From Tricholoma matsutake (taxonomy: Eukaryota > Basidiomycota > Agaricomycetes > Agaricales > Tricholomataceae): a DNA stretch of 64,000 nucleotides. Both the position numbers and the translations under genes were made by a program. Below are positions 1 to 9,931 of this stretch, in pieces. The number at the start of each line of letters is the position of its first letter. Position 1 is the first letter of the stretch. The stretch covers positions 930,001-994,000 of the forward strand of contig AP026548.1 of NCBI GenBank assembly GCA_026075535.2. Direction: 5' to 3'. A model generated the notes under the pieces. It saw only the letters and a list, made by a program, of their open reading frames with translations, made no database searches and had not been told where the DNA came from.

Positions 1-92
1 GCCAGACTCTCAGTGGAATCCACTCAAACACTGGATTCCACTTGGACTGGTCCAGTGGAGTCCAGTCAGATTCCACTGAAAAAGTGTGTAAG

Positions 93-170
93 AAAAGGAA
101 TCGAACCCAGACCCCTGTAGGTTGCTTATGTAATCATAATGCACAATATAACTGTTACACCACAGTACCT
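93..170 (-). repeat. tRNA-like module, left type (copy A1)
   Basis: On the minus strand an A-box-like stretch (TGGTGTAACAGTTATATTG) is followed about 45 nt later by a B-box-like GGGTTCGATTCC. Acceptor stems do not pair, so this is tRNA-derived sequence and not a gene. Transcription from it would run outward towards the element's end. Confidence 0.6.
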
Positions 171-426
171 TGTGTAAGGTATCATCTACCTGCATTAGGT
201 ACTGTGGTGCAGCTGTGTATGACAAAGCATATTGCCGCATCATCAAATGTGCCAGCTCATCACTCACTACCACCACCACAACCGTCGACACCACCTCCCT
301 CCCTCCTCTCTCTACCACCACCACCACTGTGTGGACACCCACTGCCACCACTCCCACGCCCAATCCAACATCACCACCACCTGCAAATGAGTCGAATGGA
401 TGGAACGCGGGCCCAAATGATGCAGA

Positions 427-675
427 TCACGTCATTTGGGCCCTAGGTAAGTTTTTTTTTCATTTGCTTTTTGTTTTTATAAACTAACTAACCAGTTTCT
501 TTACTTTTCTAGGTTATAAGCTACTGGTAACAATGCCACCACCCACAAACAAGCCGACTGGATGGAACAGGGACCAAAACGGATGCAGATCGTGTTGTTT
601 GGGCCCTACATAAGTTTTTTTGTTTGCTTTTTGTTTTTATAAACTAACTAATGGGTTTCTTTTGTTTTGTAGGTT
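427..675 (+). repeat. Two tandem intron-like units with GGGCCC palindromes
   Basis: After a TTTGGGCCCTAG stretch come GTAAGT, a T-rich tract, the branch-point-like CTAACTAAC and a terminal TAG (about 446-512). A second unit (about 613-672) has the same body but a degraded donor (ATAAGT). The units look like copies of one spliceosomal intron with short flanks. They recur in every copy of this TIR family. No open coding frame links them. Confidence 0.55.
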
Positions 676-699
676 CTACTCCACTGGTAACGACGGCCG

Positions 700-1420
700 G
701 ACACGAGACAACCCCACACACCCACCCCATGCCTGCAAGCCCCTGCTCGTAGGGTGGATTGTGAGTGTCACCAGGACCCCCAGAATGCAAAGCACTGGGG
801 CCAACGACACACCACCCGCCTCCAGCCCCTTGAGCAACTGCTTGGGGGGTGGATCACAGGTGGAATGGAGGTGACGACAGCAAATGACAACAGGGCAATG
901 CTGATGCCAACACAGAACGATGCCAACATGGAACAACGCCAACACGGAATGACAGGGATCAACCCAGACCCAATGACACCCATGCCAGCCCCCTCCTCCC
1001 CATCCAAATGGGATGTGAGGGTGTCAATAAAGGGTAGGAGATGGCAGAGGGGAACTGGGAGACCTGCGGAGCAGGATACCCACCTGGTAAGCACCCACCT
1101 ACCCCCTCCCTCACATGCCACATCACTAACCCCTTCCCCCAACCCCTCTGAACTAGGAGACCCACAAAACCAACAACACACCCACCCCATGCCGATGAGC
1201 ATCTGCTTGTCGGGTGGATGGCAGGTAGACCAGGGCTATGACGACCACAGTACCCATCCCCACACCTACGAGCAGAGGCTCGTAGGGTGGATGATGGGTG
1301 TGGCTTGCTACAGCGACAGACGCATGCGAGGAGGGGTGGGTGATGACACCCACCCCAGACCACATCCCCCAACCCCCCTCCCCTGCATTTTGAGTGGGGA
1401 GGGGTCTTTATTATTTTAAA
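700..1420 (+). repeat. GC-rich hairpin domain of the TIR family
   Basis: Non-coding, CCACC/GGTGG-rich DNA with short hairpins. The clearest is CCTACGAGC at 1265-1273 pairing with GCTCGTAGG at 1278-1286 around a 4-nt loop; weaker ones lie near 735-756 and 826-853. The long frames across this stretch on both strands are low-complexity and match no family I know. Confidence 0.5.
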
Positions 1421-1729
1421 TTTATCTTTGCCCCCCCCCCCCCTCGCACTGAATGCGAGGTGTATATATATTGTAGTACTCATGAATCCCCCCCTCACGC
1501 TGAACACAGGGGGTTTAGTTTTTTATGTACATAGTAGTAATCCCCCCCTCTCGCATCTTGCGAGAGGGGTTTTTTTTTGTTTATTATTGTACTATACCCA
1601 CTCCCTTGTGTCCTACACGAGGGATGTGGTTAATTAAAATTTTTTGATCTTAATTGTTTGAAAAATGCCTCCTCAAAGAATATGAAAAGTTGAGTCATAA
1701 GTAAACCTTATGTTGATCTCTAATAAGTC

Positions 1730-1810
1730 TCCTGTGGCTCAAGTGGTTGAGCACACTTGTTTGGTTTGTCATGTGATTCCTTATGGTGAGGTCTTGAGTT
1801 CAATTCCTGC
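1730..1810 (+). repeat. tRNA-like module, right type (copy A1)
   Basis: TGGCTCAAGTGGTTGAGCAC is a near-perfect tRNA D-arm/A box, and GAGTTCAATTCC about 45 nt downstream is a B-box match. Closely related modules lie at 4752-4838, 7362-7446 and 19579-19662. It faces outward, into the subterminal repeats at 1905-2035. Confidence 0.65.
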
Positions 1811-2053
1811 AGTACACAAATTTATTTTGTGGGTACTTTATGAAATTCACCAAGTCTGACGTCCTTTGAGCTCGTATCTAATTGACTTATAATTTGGTTG
1901 AATGCATTCCACTCAGACTCCAGTTGGACTCCAGTGGGGGATTGAACTCTACATGACTTAATGTAGTTCAATTGGACTCCGCTTGGACTACAGTCGGACT
2001 CCAGTCAGTCCGGTCAGAGTCCACTAGGACAGGTGGGGGACAGTAAAGTACTG

Positions 2054-3832
2054 CAAAAAAGCCAGTGCTGCAAAAATCCAGAACAAAATGGACAATGCTT
2101 GAAGAAAATTGAGGATCTTCCCCCATTCATTGTCATCACCAGCCCCATTCCACCCATGATCCACCCCATGAGCAGTTACTCATGGGACTGGACATGAGTG
2201 GTGTGTCATTTGGTGGGTGGGGCTGGGGCCTGTGGGTTCCATTTGCTGTGCTGGCAACCACGATCCACCCTATGAGCAGGGGCTCGCAGGCATGGGGGGG
2301 GGGGTGCTCAGTCGGTATTGTGGCATCATTTAGATGCTAAAAAACAAAGCAATATATCTTGTTAGTTTATATAAACAAAAAAAGGGAAAAAAACATACTT
2401 AGGGCCCAAATGATGCTGTCATCATTTGGGCCCATGTTGCATCCAAACTCGGCTGTTGGCAGCCACAGTGGTCATCATCGTGTTGATGTCATGGTTGGGT
2501 GCTGGGTTGTCCATTGTGATTGGGGTGTGCTGTGGCCAGTTCAGGGTGTTGGTGGCATCCCGTTGTCATAACCTAGTTAGAGCCTAAAGAAAGAGACAAA
2601 ACAATAATTAGTCAAAAGAAAAAGAAAAAAAGAACATAAAAAAACATTACCTGGGCCCAAAACGTCTGTTGTTGTTTGGGCCCAAGGTGGTGTGAGTGCG
2701 GCCGTTAGCAGGGTTAGACGAGGGGTATGGGAATGTGGTGGTGGTGGGTGTTGATGGAGGGGAGGTGGCGGTGATTGGGGTGTGCTGCGGCCGGTTCAGG
2801 GTGTTGGTGGCATCTCATTGTCATAACCTAGTTAGAGCCTAAAGAAAGAGACAAAACAATAATTAGTCAAAAGAAAAAAAAAAAAAAACATAAAAAAACA
2901 TACTTAGGGCCCAAACGACGATGGTGTCGTTTGGGCCCACGTTGCATCTGAACTCGGCTGTTGGCAGCCATGGCAGTCATCATTGTGTTGATGTTGTGGT
3001 CAGTTGCTGTGTTGCCCATTGTGATTGGGGTGTGCTGCAGCCAGTTCAGGGTGTTGGTGGCATCTCGTTGTCATAACCTAGTTATAGCCTAAAGAAAGAG
3101 ACAAAACAATAATTAGTCGAAAGAAAAAGAAAAAAAGAACATAAAAAACATTACCTGGGCCCCAAATGACATCCGTCATTGTTTGGGCCTGAGGTGGTGT
3201 GAGTGTGGCCATTAGCAGGGTTAGATGAGGGGGTATGGGAACATGGTGGTAGTGGGTGTTGACGGAGGGGAGGTGGTGGAAGGAAGGAGGTGGTGGAAGG
3301 AAGGAGGTGGCAGAAGGAAGGAGGTGGCAGAAGGAAGGGAGGTGGCAGAAGGAAGTGGCCACAGCGTCATCAAGGAGTGGTGGTGATGAGCTGGCAGATG
3401 CAGCTGTGTGCTTTGTCATACACAGCCACTCAACATGGTACTTAGATCAACTTATGTGGTATTTTATAAGGACACTGTGGTATAATGGTATATTGCATCT
3501 GTTCAATTTAACCCTGGGTCCTGGGTTCAATCCTCATAGGTTTCATTTACTTTTTAATAGTAAGGACTCCTAGTTAAATCCTAGTGGAGTCCCAGTGGAT
3601 TCCCAGTAGAGTCCTGGTAGAGTCCTGGTGGATTCCTGGTAGAGTCCTGGTGGAGTCCTGGGAATTCCAGGAATTCCTCCTGGAAGTGTGTAATTTACCA
3701 GGAATCAACCAGGAATCCCCCTGGAATGGGAAGAGTCAGGAATATATACTTGAGTGACAAATGGCTGGAACATTGGTTCCCAATAATCCTCCAGGATTCC
3801 TCCAGGAATACATGGGGGAGGACAAAGACCTC
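2054..3832 (-). mobile_element. TIR DNA transposon, copy A2 (minus orientation, interrupted by A1)
   Basis: The right end at 3832 is the left-type terminus in reverse (minus strand GAGGTCTTTGTCCTCCCCC). Going inward are ACTCCTGG-type repeats (3570-3720), a left-type tRNA-like module, the GTCATGACAAAGCACA block, intron-like units and hairpin DNA resembling 8640-8900. A1 seems to sit inside it, as element 1 sits inside element 2 further on. The right target-site copy would be GTTCTATG at 3833-3840. No protein is encoded; the G-rich tandem stretch at 3260-3360 (GGAAGGAGGTGG units) is simple repeat. Confidence 0.6.
3473..3545 (+). repeat. tRNA-like module, left type (copy A2)
   Basis: TGTGGTATAATGGTATATTG resembles an A box and GGGTTCAATCC at 3523-3533 a B box. 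It points outward to the terminus at 3832. Confidence 0.6.
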
Positions 3833-4338
3833 GTTCTATGCACTCATTGGCTTGGCCAGTTACCCCAACAAGGAATAATAGGCCACTAATAAAGTAGAGG
3901 GCGAGAAAACTGAAAGATTGGAATCACATGCAGATTTGTGAAAAATCCCCTTGGTTTGCATCATAGTGTATGTGCAGCAAGTAGAAACACCACCAGCACT
4001 AGACCTACCAAAAACAGCACAATAAGGGCTGTAGCTCAAAAGATTTAGGGAGTTAGATGAGAGAATGCAGTGATAAACAAGGACTCAGATGATTCTACTT
4101 AGCTATATTCCACTTTGGTCGAAAACTTGAAGGTAGTAGCAGGAGCGTTACTTACAAGTCAAATTTGTTATTTTCTTTTCTCACACTCACTTTCCTACCT
4201 GAGATGTCTGGGGCCTCTCTTGTTCCACACCAGTGTTCAACATGGCCAGGATCAGCATGGAATTGGTAGACTAATAGATGTCAGGTATGTACATGTACAC
4301 GCAATTTTCAAGTTTTAACACCATGACACTACTACTAG
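3833..4338. other. Unassigned DNA, probably 3' continuation of gypsy G1
   Basis: No repeat, RNA or recognisable domain seen. A short plus-strand frame at 4115-4318 resembles nothing I know. By position this should be the part of minus-strand element G1 downstream of its gag, but I cannot read protease or pol in it. Confidence 0.3.
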
Positions 4339-4512
4339 CTAGCATTGAGCTAGCATAGGTGTCGATGACCAACTCGGACCGAGGAATCAATTTGCAATTG
4401 TTCAAATGTTGCCATCATTTATCAACCCTCTTTTTTCACCCCTGAAACTTGGAAAACAAGAATACCAGCCATCTGAACTGGATTGTTCATGAGACTGTTC
4501 AGGGGAAGGGTC
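4339..4512 (-). pseudogene. C-terminal part of G1 Gag, cut off by element 2
   Basis: Removing element 2 (4513-9931) and one target copy joins this frame to the gag fragment at 9932: the minus strand reads ...KTKDP on the far side and continues as SPEQSHEQSSSDG here without a shift. Two in-frame TGA codons (first at 4402-4404) sit where CGA would keep the frame open, then TAG at 4339-4341 ends it. No zinc knuckle is visible. Confidence 0.55.
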
Positions 4513-4751
4513 CTGAACTTTACACTCCCCCACAGAGTCCTGGAGGAATCCTGGTAGTCCTACCAGAAAGATCAGGAATCCTCCAGGAATCCAGTGGGAC
4601 TCACCAGGACTCCAGTGGGACTCACCAGGAATCTAGTGGGACTCAGTACCCTGAAGTCATACCATAATGGAAAGTCAATTTGAGATATCTTATGAGTTTC
4701 AAGTGCTTTGGACTTCATGAATTTCACAAAGTACCTACAAAATAAACTTGT

Positions 4752-4838
4752 TCAGAGCAGGGATTGAACTCTGGAACTCATGATCAAGAATCACATGACA
4801 AACCAAACAAGTGCTTAACCAGTTGAGCCACAGGAGAA
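4752..4838 (-). repeat. tRNA-like module, right type (element 2)
   Basis: Minus strand: TGGCTCAACTGGTTAAGC (A box) and GAGTTCAATCCCTGC (B box). It is nearly the same as 7362-7446 in inverse orientation and faces outward to the end at 4513. Confidence 0.65.
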
Positions 4839-5099
4839 TTATTAGCTGCCAATATAATAGTGTATTTATACCCTCAAACTCAAACTTAGGTATTTCTCTC
4901 TCGAAGCGAGCTCTTTACACTGCCCCACATATTCCTGGAGGAATCCTAGTCTTCCTGGTAGTACTACCAGGATTCCTCCAGGATTCCTGGTTATCCCTGC
5001 CACAGCCATTGTTCACCAAATGTTGCATTCCTGGCTGTTTTTTCTCCAGTGGGATTCCTGGTTCAGTCCTGGTATATTCCTGGTAAATCAGGCTCTTCC

Positions 5100-5300
5100 T
5101 GGTACTATTCCAGGAATTCCCCAGGACTTGGACTCTCAGGAATATGGGGGGACTGACCAGGAATCCTGTAGGACTCTATAAGAGTAAACAGGACTCTGTA
5201 GGACTCATCAGGACTCACAAGGACTCACAAGGAATCCAGTAGGATTGAACCAGGACTCACCAGGACTCACCAGGAATCCAGTAGGATTGAACCAGGAGTC
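5100..5300. repeat. Subterminal minisatellite of element 1
   Basis: Repeats of about 10 bp (GGACTCACCA, GGAATCCAGTA and variants) fill the space between the left TIR and the tRNA-like module. Equivalent arrays lie at 3570-3720, 4560-4640, 7555-7680 and 9605-9780. The repeat resembles the TIR's own TTCCTGGAGGAATCC, suggesting it grew from the terminus. Confidence 0.65.
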
Positions 5301-5335
5301 CTTACTACTACTATTAAGTAATAAAATAAATGACA

Positions 5336-5411
5336 TGAGCTGTAATTGAACCCTAGGCATGAGACAACAACATTTTAGCATGGCCAATATAACTGCTACA
5401 CCACATAGACT
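5336..5411 (-). repeat. tRNA-like module, left type (element 1)
   Basis: Minus strand: TGTGGTGTAGCAGTTATATTG (A-box-like) and GGGTTCAATTAC (B-box-like). Faces outward to 4908. Confidence 0.6.
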
Positions 5412-6399
5412 TATGAGGTATGTCCACTTACTGCTCTAGGTACCATTGGGGTGGCTGTGCACAACAAAGCACACAGCCGCATATCAACATTGCAAGCTCA
5501 TCATCCACCCATCATCACCACTCTCAACGACGATGCCACCTCCCTTCCACTGCCTCCCCTCCATCAACACCTGTTGCCACTGCTCCTATGGCCACCACCA
5601 CCTCGTCTAATGCCGCCAATGGCCGCATTTGAACCACCTCGGGCCCAAATGATGACAGATGTTGTTTGGGGCCCAGGTAATGTTTTTTACTTTTTTTTTT
5701 ATTGAATTTCTTTCCTTCTTTAGGTTCTAACTATATCATGACAACAAGACAACACCAAACAACAAACAAAGAACGACGCGCGAGCGAGCGACGACAGATG
5801 ACAAACAACAAACAACAAACAACAAACAACAAATGAGGAAACGGGCCCAGGTAAGTTTTTTTTTTGTTCGTTTCATTCTTTTTTGATTAATATTAGTTTT
5901 CTTTTGAATTTTCATAGTTTCTCATTGTATGATGCGACCCACCACTGCCACCGCACCCTCCACCGCCATGAGCAGCTGCTCGCGGGGTGGAAATGGGGAG
6001 CGACGATGAGGACCATGGAGATGGAGACGAGGAGCTGCAAACGATGAGAGCAGCGGGGTGGCAAGGCCCAAAATGACGAGAGCAGCAGGGTGGCAAGACA
6101 AGGACGGGAGGACAATGGATGACCACGAAAATGATGGGACAGGGAGGACAATGGACGACAAGCATGACCCAGCACCCAGCACTGCCGCTGCAAGCAACTG
6201 CTCACAGGGTGGAAGGAGGGGTGCGAGGATGGAGATGACCACGCAATGACGACAGGACACCAGCACCAGGGAACGCAACACGGCCAGGACAGCAACAGCA
6301 AAGCCAGGACGACAAATGGGTGCAAGGATGGAGATGACCACGCAACGACAACAGGACACCAGCACCAGGGAATGCCCAAGAGATGTCGATGACATCTCT

Positions 6400-7294
6400 T
6401 GGGCCGTAAGTAAGTTTTTTTTCTCTTATTTTTTTGGTCACTGACAAAACTTTTTAAGTACTAGCTACTGACTACGATGAGACTGGATGGGCCCTACATA
6501 ATTTTTTTTTGTTTGCTTTTTGTTTTTATAAACTAACTAACTCGTTTCTTTTGTTTTATAGGTTCTACTCTACTGGTAATGATGGCCATACACGAGACAA
6601 CCCAACACACCCACCCCACGCCTGCGAGCCTCTGCTCGTAGGGTGGATTGTGAGTGTGTGCAGTTGACGACAACGACAATGCCACCGCCTACCAGCACCA
6701 GAACCCCTAGAAGGCAAAGCACGGCCGCCAACCACGACGGACGATGACAACAGGGCCAATGACACACCACCCACCTCCAGCCCCATGAGCCACTGCTCAT
6801 GGGGTGGAATGCGGGTGGAATGGCGATGACGGCCACCACCACACAGCAGGAGATGGCCAGGATGGCAACGACAACCAGGAAGGGCATGGCAACCACGAGC
6901 AGCATGGAAATGAAGCCCAGGATGGCAACGACGAGGACAGTGACAATGAAGGCCCAGCACCCAGGACGATGGGGACAGGACGACAGGCACAACTCACCAG
7001 GCTGCCCCCGCATTTTGTGTTGGGCAGTTTTTTTCATTTTTTATTTATGGTAATACCTTCCCCCTTGCCTGCATTTTATGTGGGTGAGGGGTTTTTCTTT
7101 CTTTTTCTTTATAATTGTAGTGCTCCCCTTGTGTTCGACGCGAGGGGAGATTAGTTTTATATGTATATATTTGTAGGACTCCCCCTCGCACCTTGTGTGG
7201 GGGAGGTTTTTTTTTATGTAATTAATGGTGTATCCCTCGCATCCAATGCGAGGGATGTAGTTAATAAATTTTATTTGATCTTAATTGTGAGTTT
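6400..7294 (+). repeat. Left arm of a ~895-bp inverted repeat
   Basis: Pairs with 7716-8610; paired positions sum to about 15010. The arms are the bodies of elements 1 and 2 in opposite orientations, and parallel translations differ at only about one residue in ten. The 420-bp spacer is element 1's right end module. Transcription through both would give a long hairpin RNA. Confidence 0.8.
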
Positions 7295-7361
7295 CGAGAG
7301 AGAAATAGCTAAGTTCTAGTTTGGAGGTATAAATATGCTTTTACATTGCAGCTAATAATTC

Positions 7362-7446
7362 TCCTGTGGCTCAACTGGTTAAGCACTTGTTTGGTTTGTC
7401 ATGTGATTCTTGATCATGAGTTCTAGAGTTCAATCCCTGCTCTGAA
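7362..7446 (+). repeat. tRNA-like module, right type (element 1)
   Basis: TGGCTCAACTGGTTAAGCAC (A box) and GAGTTCAATCCCTGC (B box) about 45 nt apart. No acceptor-stem pairing, so not a tRNA gene. It faces outward into the subterminal repeats and the end at 7711. Confidence 0.65.
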
Positions 7447-7715
7447 CAAGTTTATTTTGTAGGTACTTTGTGAAATTCATGAAGTCCAAAGCACTTGAAA
7501 CTTGTAAGATATCTCAAATTGACTTTCCATTATGGTATGACTTTAGAGTACTGAGCACTGGATTCCTGGTGAGTCCTGGTGAGTCCTGGTGAGTCCTACT
7601 GGATTCCTGGTGAGTCCTGGTGAGTCCTACTGGATTCTTGGAGGATTCCTGGTCTTCCTGGCAGGACTACCAGGATTCCTCCAGGACTATGTGGGGCAGT
7701 GTAAAGTTCAGCTCG

Positions 7716-8610
7716 AAGCTCACAATTAAGATCAAATAAAATTTATTAACTACATCCCTCGCATTGGATGCGAGGGATACACCATTAATTACATAAAAAA
7801 AAACCTCCCCCACACAAGGTGTGAGGAGGAGTCCTACAAATATATACATATAAAACTAATCTCCCCTCGCGTCGAACACAAGGGGAGCACTACAATTATA
7901 AAGAAAAAGAAAGAAAAACCCCTCACCCACATAAAATGCAGGCAAGGGGGAAGGTATTACCATAAATAAAAAATGAAAAAAACTGCCCCACACAAAATGC
8001 GGGGGCAGCCTGGTGAGTTGTGCCTGTCATCCTGTCCCCATCGTCCTGGGTGCTGTGCCTTCATTGTCACTGTCCTCGTCATTGCCATCCTGGGCATTGT
8101 TTCCATGCTGCTCCTGGTCGCCATGCCCTTCCTGGTTGTCGTTGCCATCCTGGCCATCTCCTGCTGTGTGGTGGTGGCCATCATCGCCATTCCACCCGCA
8201 ATCCACCCCATGAGCAGTGGCTCATGGGGCTGGAGGTGGGTGGTGTGTCATTGGCCCTGTTGTCATCGTCCGTTGTGGTTGGTGGCCATGCTTTGCCTTC
8301 TAGGGGTTCTGGTGCTGGTAGGTGGTGGCATTGTCATTGTCATCAACTGCACACACTCACAATCCACCCTACGAGCAGAGGCTCGCAGGCGTGGGGTGGG
8401 TGTGTTGGGTTGTCTCGTGTATGGCCGTCATTACCAGTAGAGTAGAACCTATAAAACAAAAGAAACGAGTTAGTTAGTTTATAAAAACAAAAAGCAAACA
8501 AAAAAAAATTATGTAGGGCCCATCCAGTCTCGTCGTAGTCAGTAGCTAGTACTTAAAAAGTTTTGTCAGTGACCAAAAAAATAAGAGAAAAAAAACTTAC
8601 TTACTTACGG
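7716..8610 (-). repeat. Right arm of the ~895-bp inverted repeat
   Basis: Reverse complement of 6400-7294 and part of element 2. It contains a perfect 10-bp hairpin, CCCCATGAGC at 8206-8215 with GCTCATGGGG at 8220-8229 around AGTG. Confidence 0.8.
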
Positions 8611-8934
8611 CCCTCCTTCTCTGCGTCGTTGTTCTCCATTTCTTTGTTCGTCATTCCACCCATGTTCCACCCCACAAGCAGTTGCTCATGGGGCTGGACA
8701 TGGGTGGTGTGTCATTTGGTGGGTGGGGCTGGGCCTGTGGGGTCTGTTTGCTCTGCTGGCACCCGTGATCCGCCCTACGAGCAGGGGCTCACAGGCATGG
8801 GGGCATGTGCTCAGTCGGTTGTGGGCGTGGCCCATTTTGTGTCATCGCTGTTCGTTACCTGTAGTTTAGATGCTACAAAAGAAAGCAATATATTTTGTTA
8901 GCTTATATAAACAAAAAAAAAGGAAAAAAAGCAC

Positions 8935-9250
8935 ACTTAGGGCCCAAACAATGTGATTGCATCGTTTGGGCCTGCGTTCCATCCAATCGCGTTGTTTGGG
9001 CCCATGTTCCATCTGGCAGTAGAGTAGAACCTATAAAGCAAAAGAAACAAGTTAGTTAGTATATAAAAACAAAAAGCAAACAAAAAAAACTTACTTAGGG
9101 CCCAAACGATGCGATCTGCATCCTTTTGGCCCATGTTCTGTCTGGCAGTAGAGTAGAACCTATAAAACAAACAAAACAAGTTAGTTAGTATATAAAAACA
9201 AAAAAAAAACAAAAAGCAAACAATAAAAAACATACTTAGGCCCCAAACAA
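8935..9250 (-). repeat. Three tandem intron-like units (element 2)
   Basis: On the minus strand each unit has a TTTGGGCCC palindrome edge, a donor-like GTAAGT or GTATGT, a T-rich body with ACTAACTAAC, a terminal TAG and then GTTCTACTC and TGG. The period is roughly 130-150 bp. They match the units at 427-675 and 6492-6562. Confidence 0.6.
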
Positions 9251-9504
9251 TGCAATCAGCATCGTTTGGGCCTGCATTCCATCCAGTTGGCTCATTTGTG
9301 GGGGGGAGTGGGCATGGGAGTGGTGGTGGTGGGTGTCCACACAGTGGTGGTGGTGGTAGAGCAGAGATGAGGGAGAGGCGGCGGTGTCATCGAGAGTGGT
9401 GGTGATGGTTGATGAGCTAGCAGTGTTGATGATGCAGCTGTGTGCTTTGTCATGCACAGCCACCCCAATAGTACCTAGAGCAGTTAGTGGATATATGTTG
9501 TAAA

Positions 9505-9580
9505 TCCATGTGGTATAGTGGTTATGTGGGCTCTGCTATGACCTTTGTCATCTAATGCTCAGTGTTCAATTCTGGTTCAT
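9505..9580 (+). repeat. tRNA-like module, left type (element 2)
   Basis: CATGTGGTATAGTGGTTATG (A-box-like) and GTGTTCAATTCT at 9562-9573 (B-box-like). Faces outward to 9931. Confidence 0.6.
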
Positions 9581-9931
9581 GACATTTATTTTATTACTTA
9601 GTAGTAATAAAGACTCCTGGTTAAATCCCAGTGGAGTCCCAGTGGATTCCTGGTAGAGTCCTGGTAGAGTCCTGGTAGAGTCCTCATGGATTCCTGGTGA
9701 GTTCCAATTCCTGGTAGAGTCCTGAGAGTCCTGGGGGATTCCTGGTACCAGAGTCCTGGGGAATTCCAGGAATTCCTCCTGGAAGAGTGTAGTTTACCAG
9801 GAATCAACCAGGAATCCCCCTGGAATGGGAAGAGCCAGGAATATATACTTGAGTCACAAATGGCTGGAACATTGGTTCCCAATATTCCTCCAGGATTCCT
9901 CCAGGAATATGTGGGGGAGGACAAAGACCTC

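Larger units (their letters stand above)
1..2053 (+). mobile_element. Non-autonomous TIR DNA transposon, copy A1 (left end off window)
   Basis: The right end is near 2053, where the minus strand begins CAGTACTTTACTGTCCCCC; it aligns with the ends at 4513, 7711 and 19924. The window opens inside a subterminal array of short ACTCCAGTGG-like repeats, so the left TIR should lie just upstream. Inside are a left-type tRNA-like module, intron-like units, GC-rich hairpins and a right-type tRNA-like module, in the same order as the complete copy at 17876-19924. No coding capacity is visible. The candidate right target-site copy is CAAAAAAG at 2054-2061; its partner is outside the window. Confidence 0.7.
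4908..7711 (+). mobile_element. TIR DNA transposon, element 1 (plus), complete, nested in element 2
   Basis: The left end GAGCTCTTTACACTGCCCC and the right end (minus strand CTGAACTTTACACTGCCCC) form TIRs of about 40 bp. The octamer CTCGAAGC is perfectly duplicated at 4900-4907 and 7712-7719. The insertion split element 2 between its body and its right-type end. Internal order: minisatellite, left-type tRNA-like module, intron-like units (near 5676-5724, 5850-5915, 6409-6455 and 6492-6562), GC hairpins such as 6781-6790/6795-6804, right-type tRNA-like module, minisatellite. It is non-coding; the valine/leucine-, serine- and histidine-rich frames here are low-complexity. Copies A1, A2, 1, 2 and D all belong to this family. 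Confidence 0.85.
4513..9931 (-). mobile_element. TIR DNA transposon, element 2 (minus), interrupted by element 1
   Basis: It starts with the right-type end CTGAACTTTACACTCCCCC at 4513 and finishes with the left-type end (minus strand GAGGTCTTTGTCC) at 9931. Flanking octamers are GAAGGGTC (4505-4512) and AAAGGGTC (9932-9939), a target duplication with one mismatch. Its body is 7712-9931 plus 4513-4907; the middle is element 1. Reading inward from 9931: subterminal ACTCCTGG repeats, left-type tRNA-like module, three tandem intron-like units (8935-9250), hairpin DNA, then the right-type tRNA-like module (4752-4838). No transposase is encoded, so it needs a trans-acting enzyme. 8-bp duplications fit hAT, KDZ/Zisupton or similar superfamilies; I cannot choose between them. 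Confidence 0.8.

Noticed and set aside
4115..4318. Host gene exon
   Set aside because: No homology recognised and flanking splice sites do not give a consistent frame; better explained as G1 remnant.
5760..5835. CRISPR-like array (AACAAACAACAAACAAC)
   Set aside because: Simple A/C repeat with no spacers; the organism is a eukaryote.
5893..6447. Long minus-strand Leu/Ser/His-rich frames as genes
   Set aside because: They lie in hairpin- and repeat-rich transposon DNA, overlap in all frames and have no domain or codon signature.
6565..8445. Two similar proteins encoded in opposite directions
   Set aside because: The similarity comes from the inverted repeat; the sequence is the non-coding body of the TIR family.
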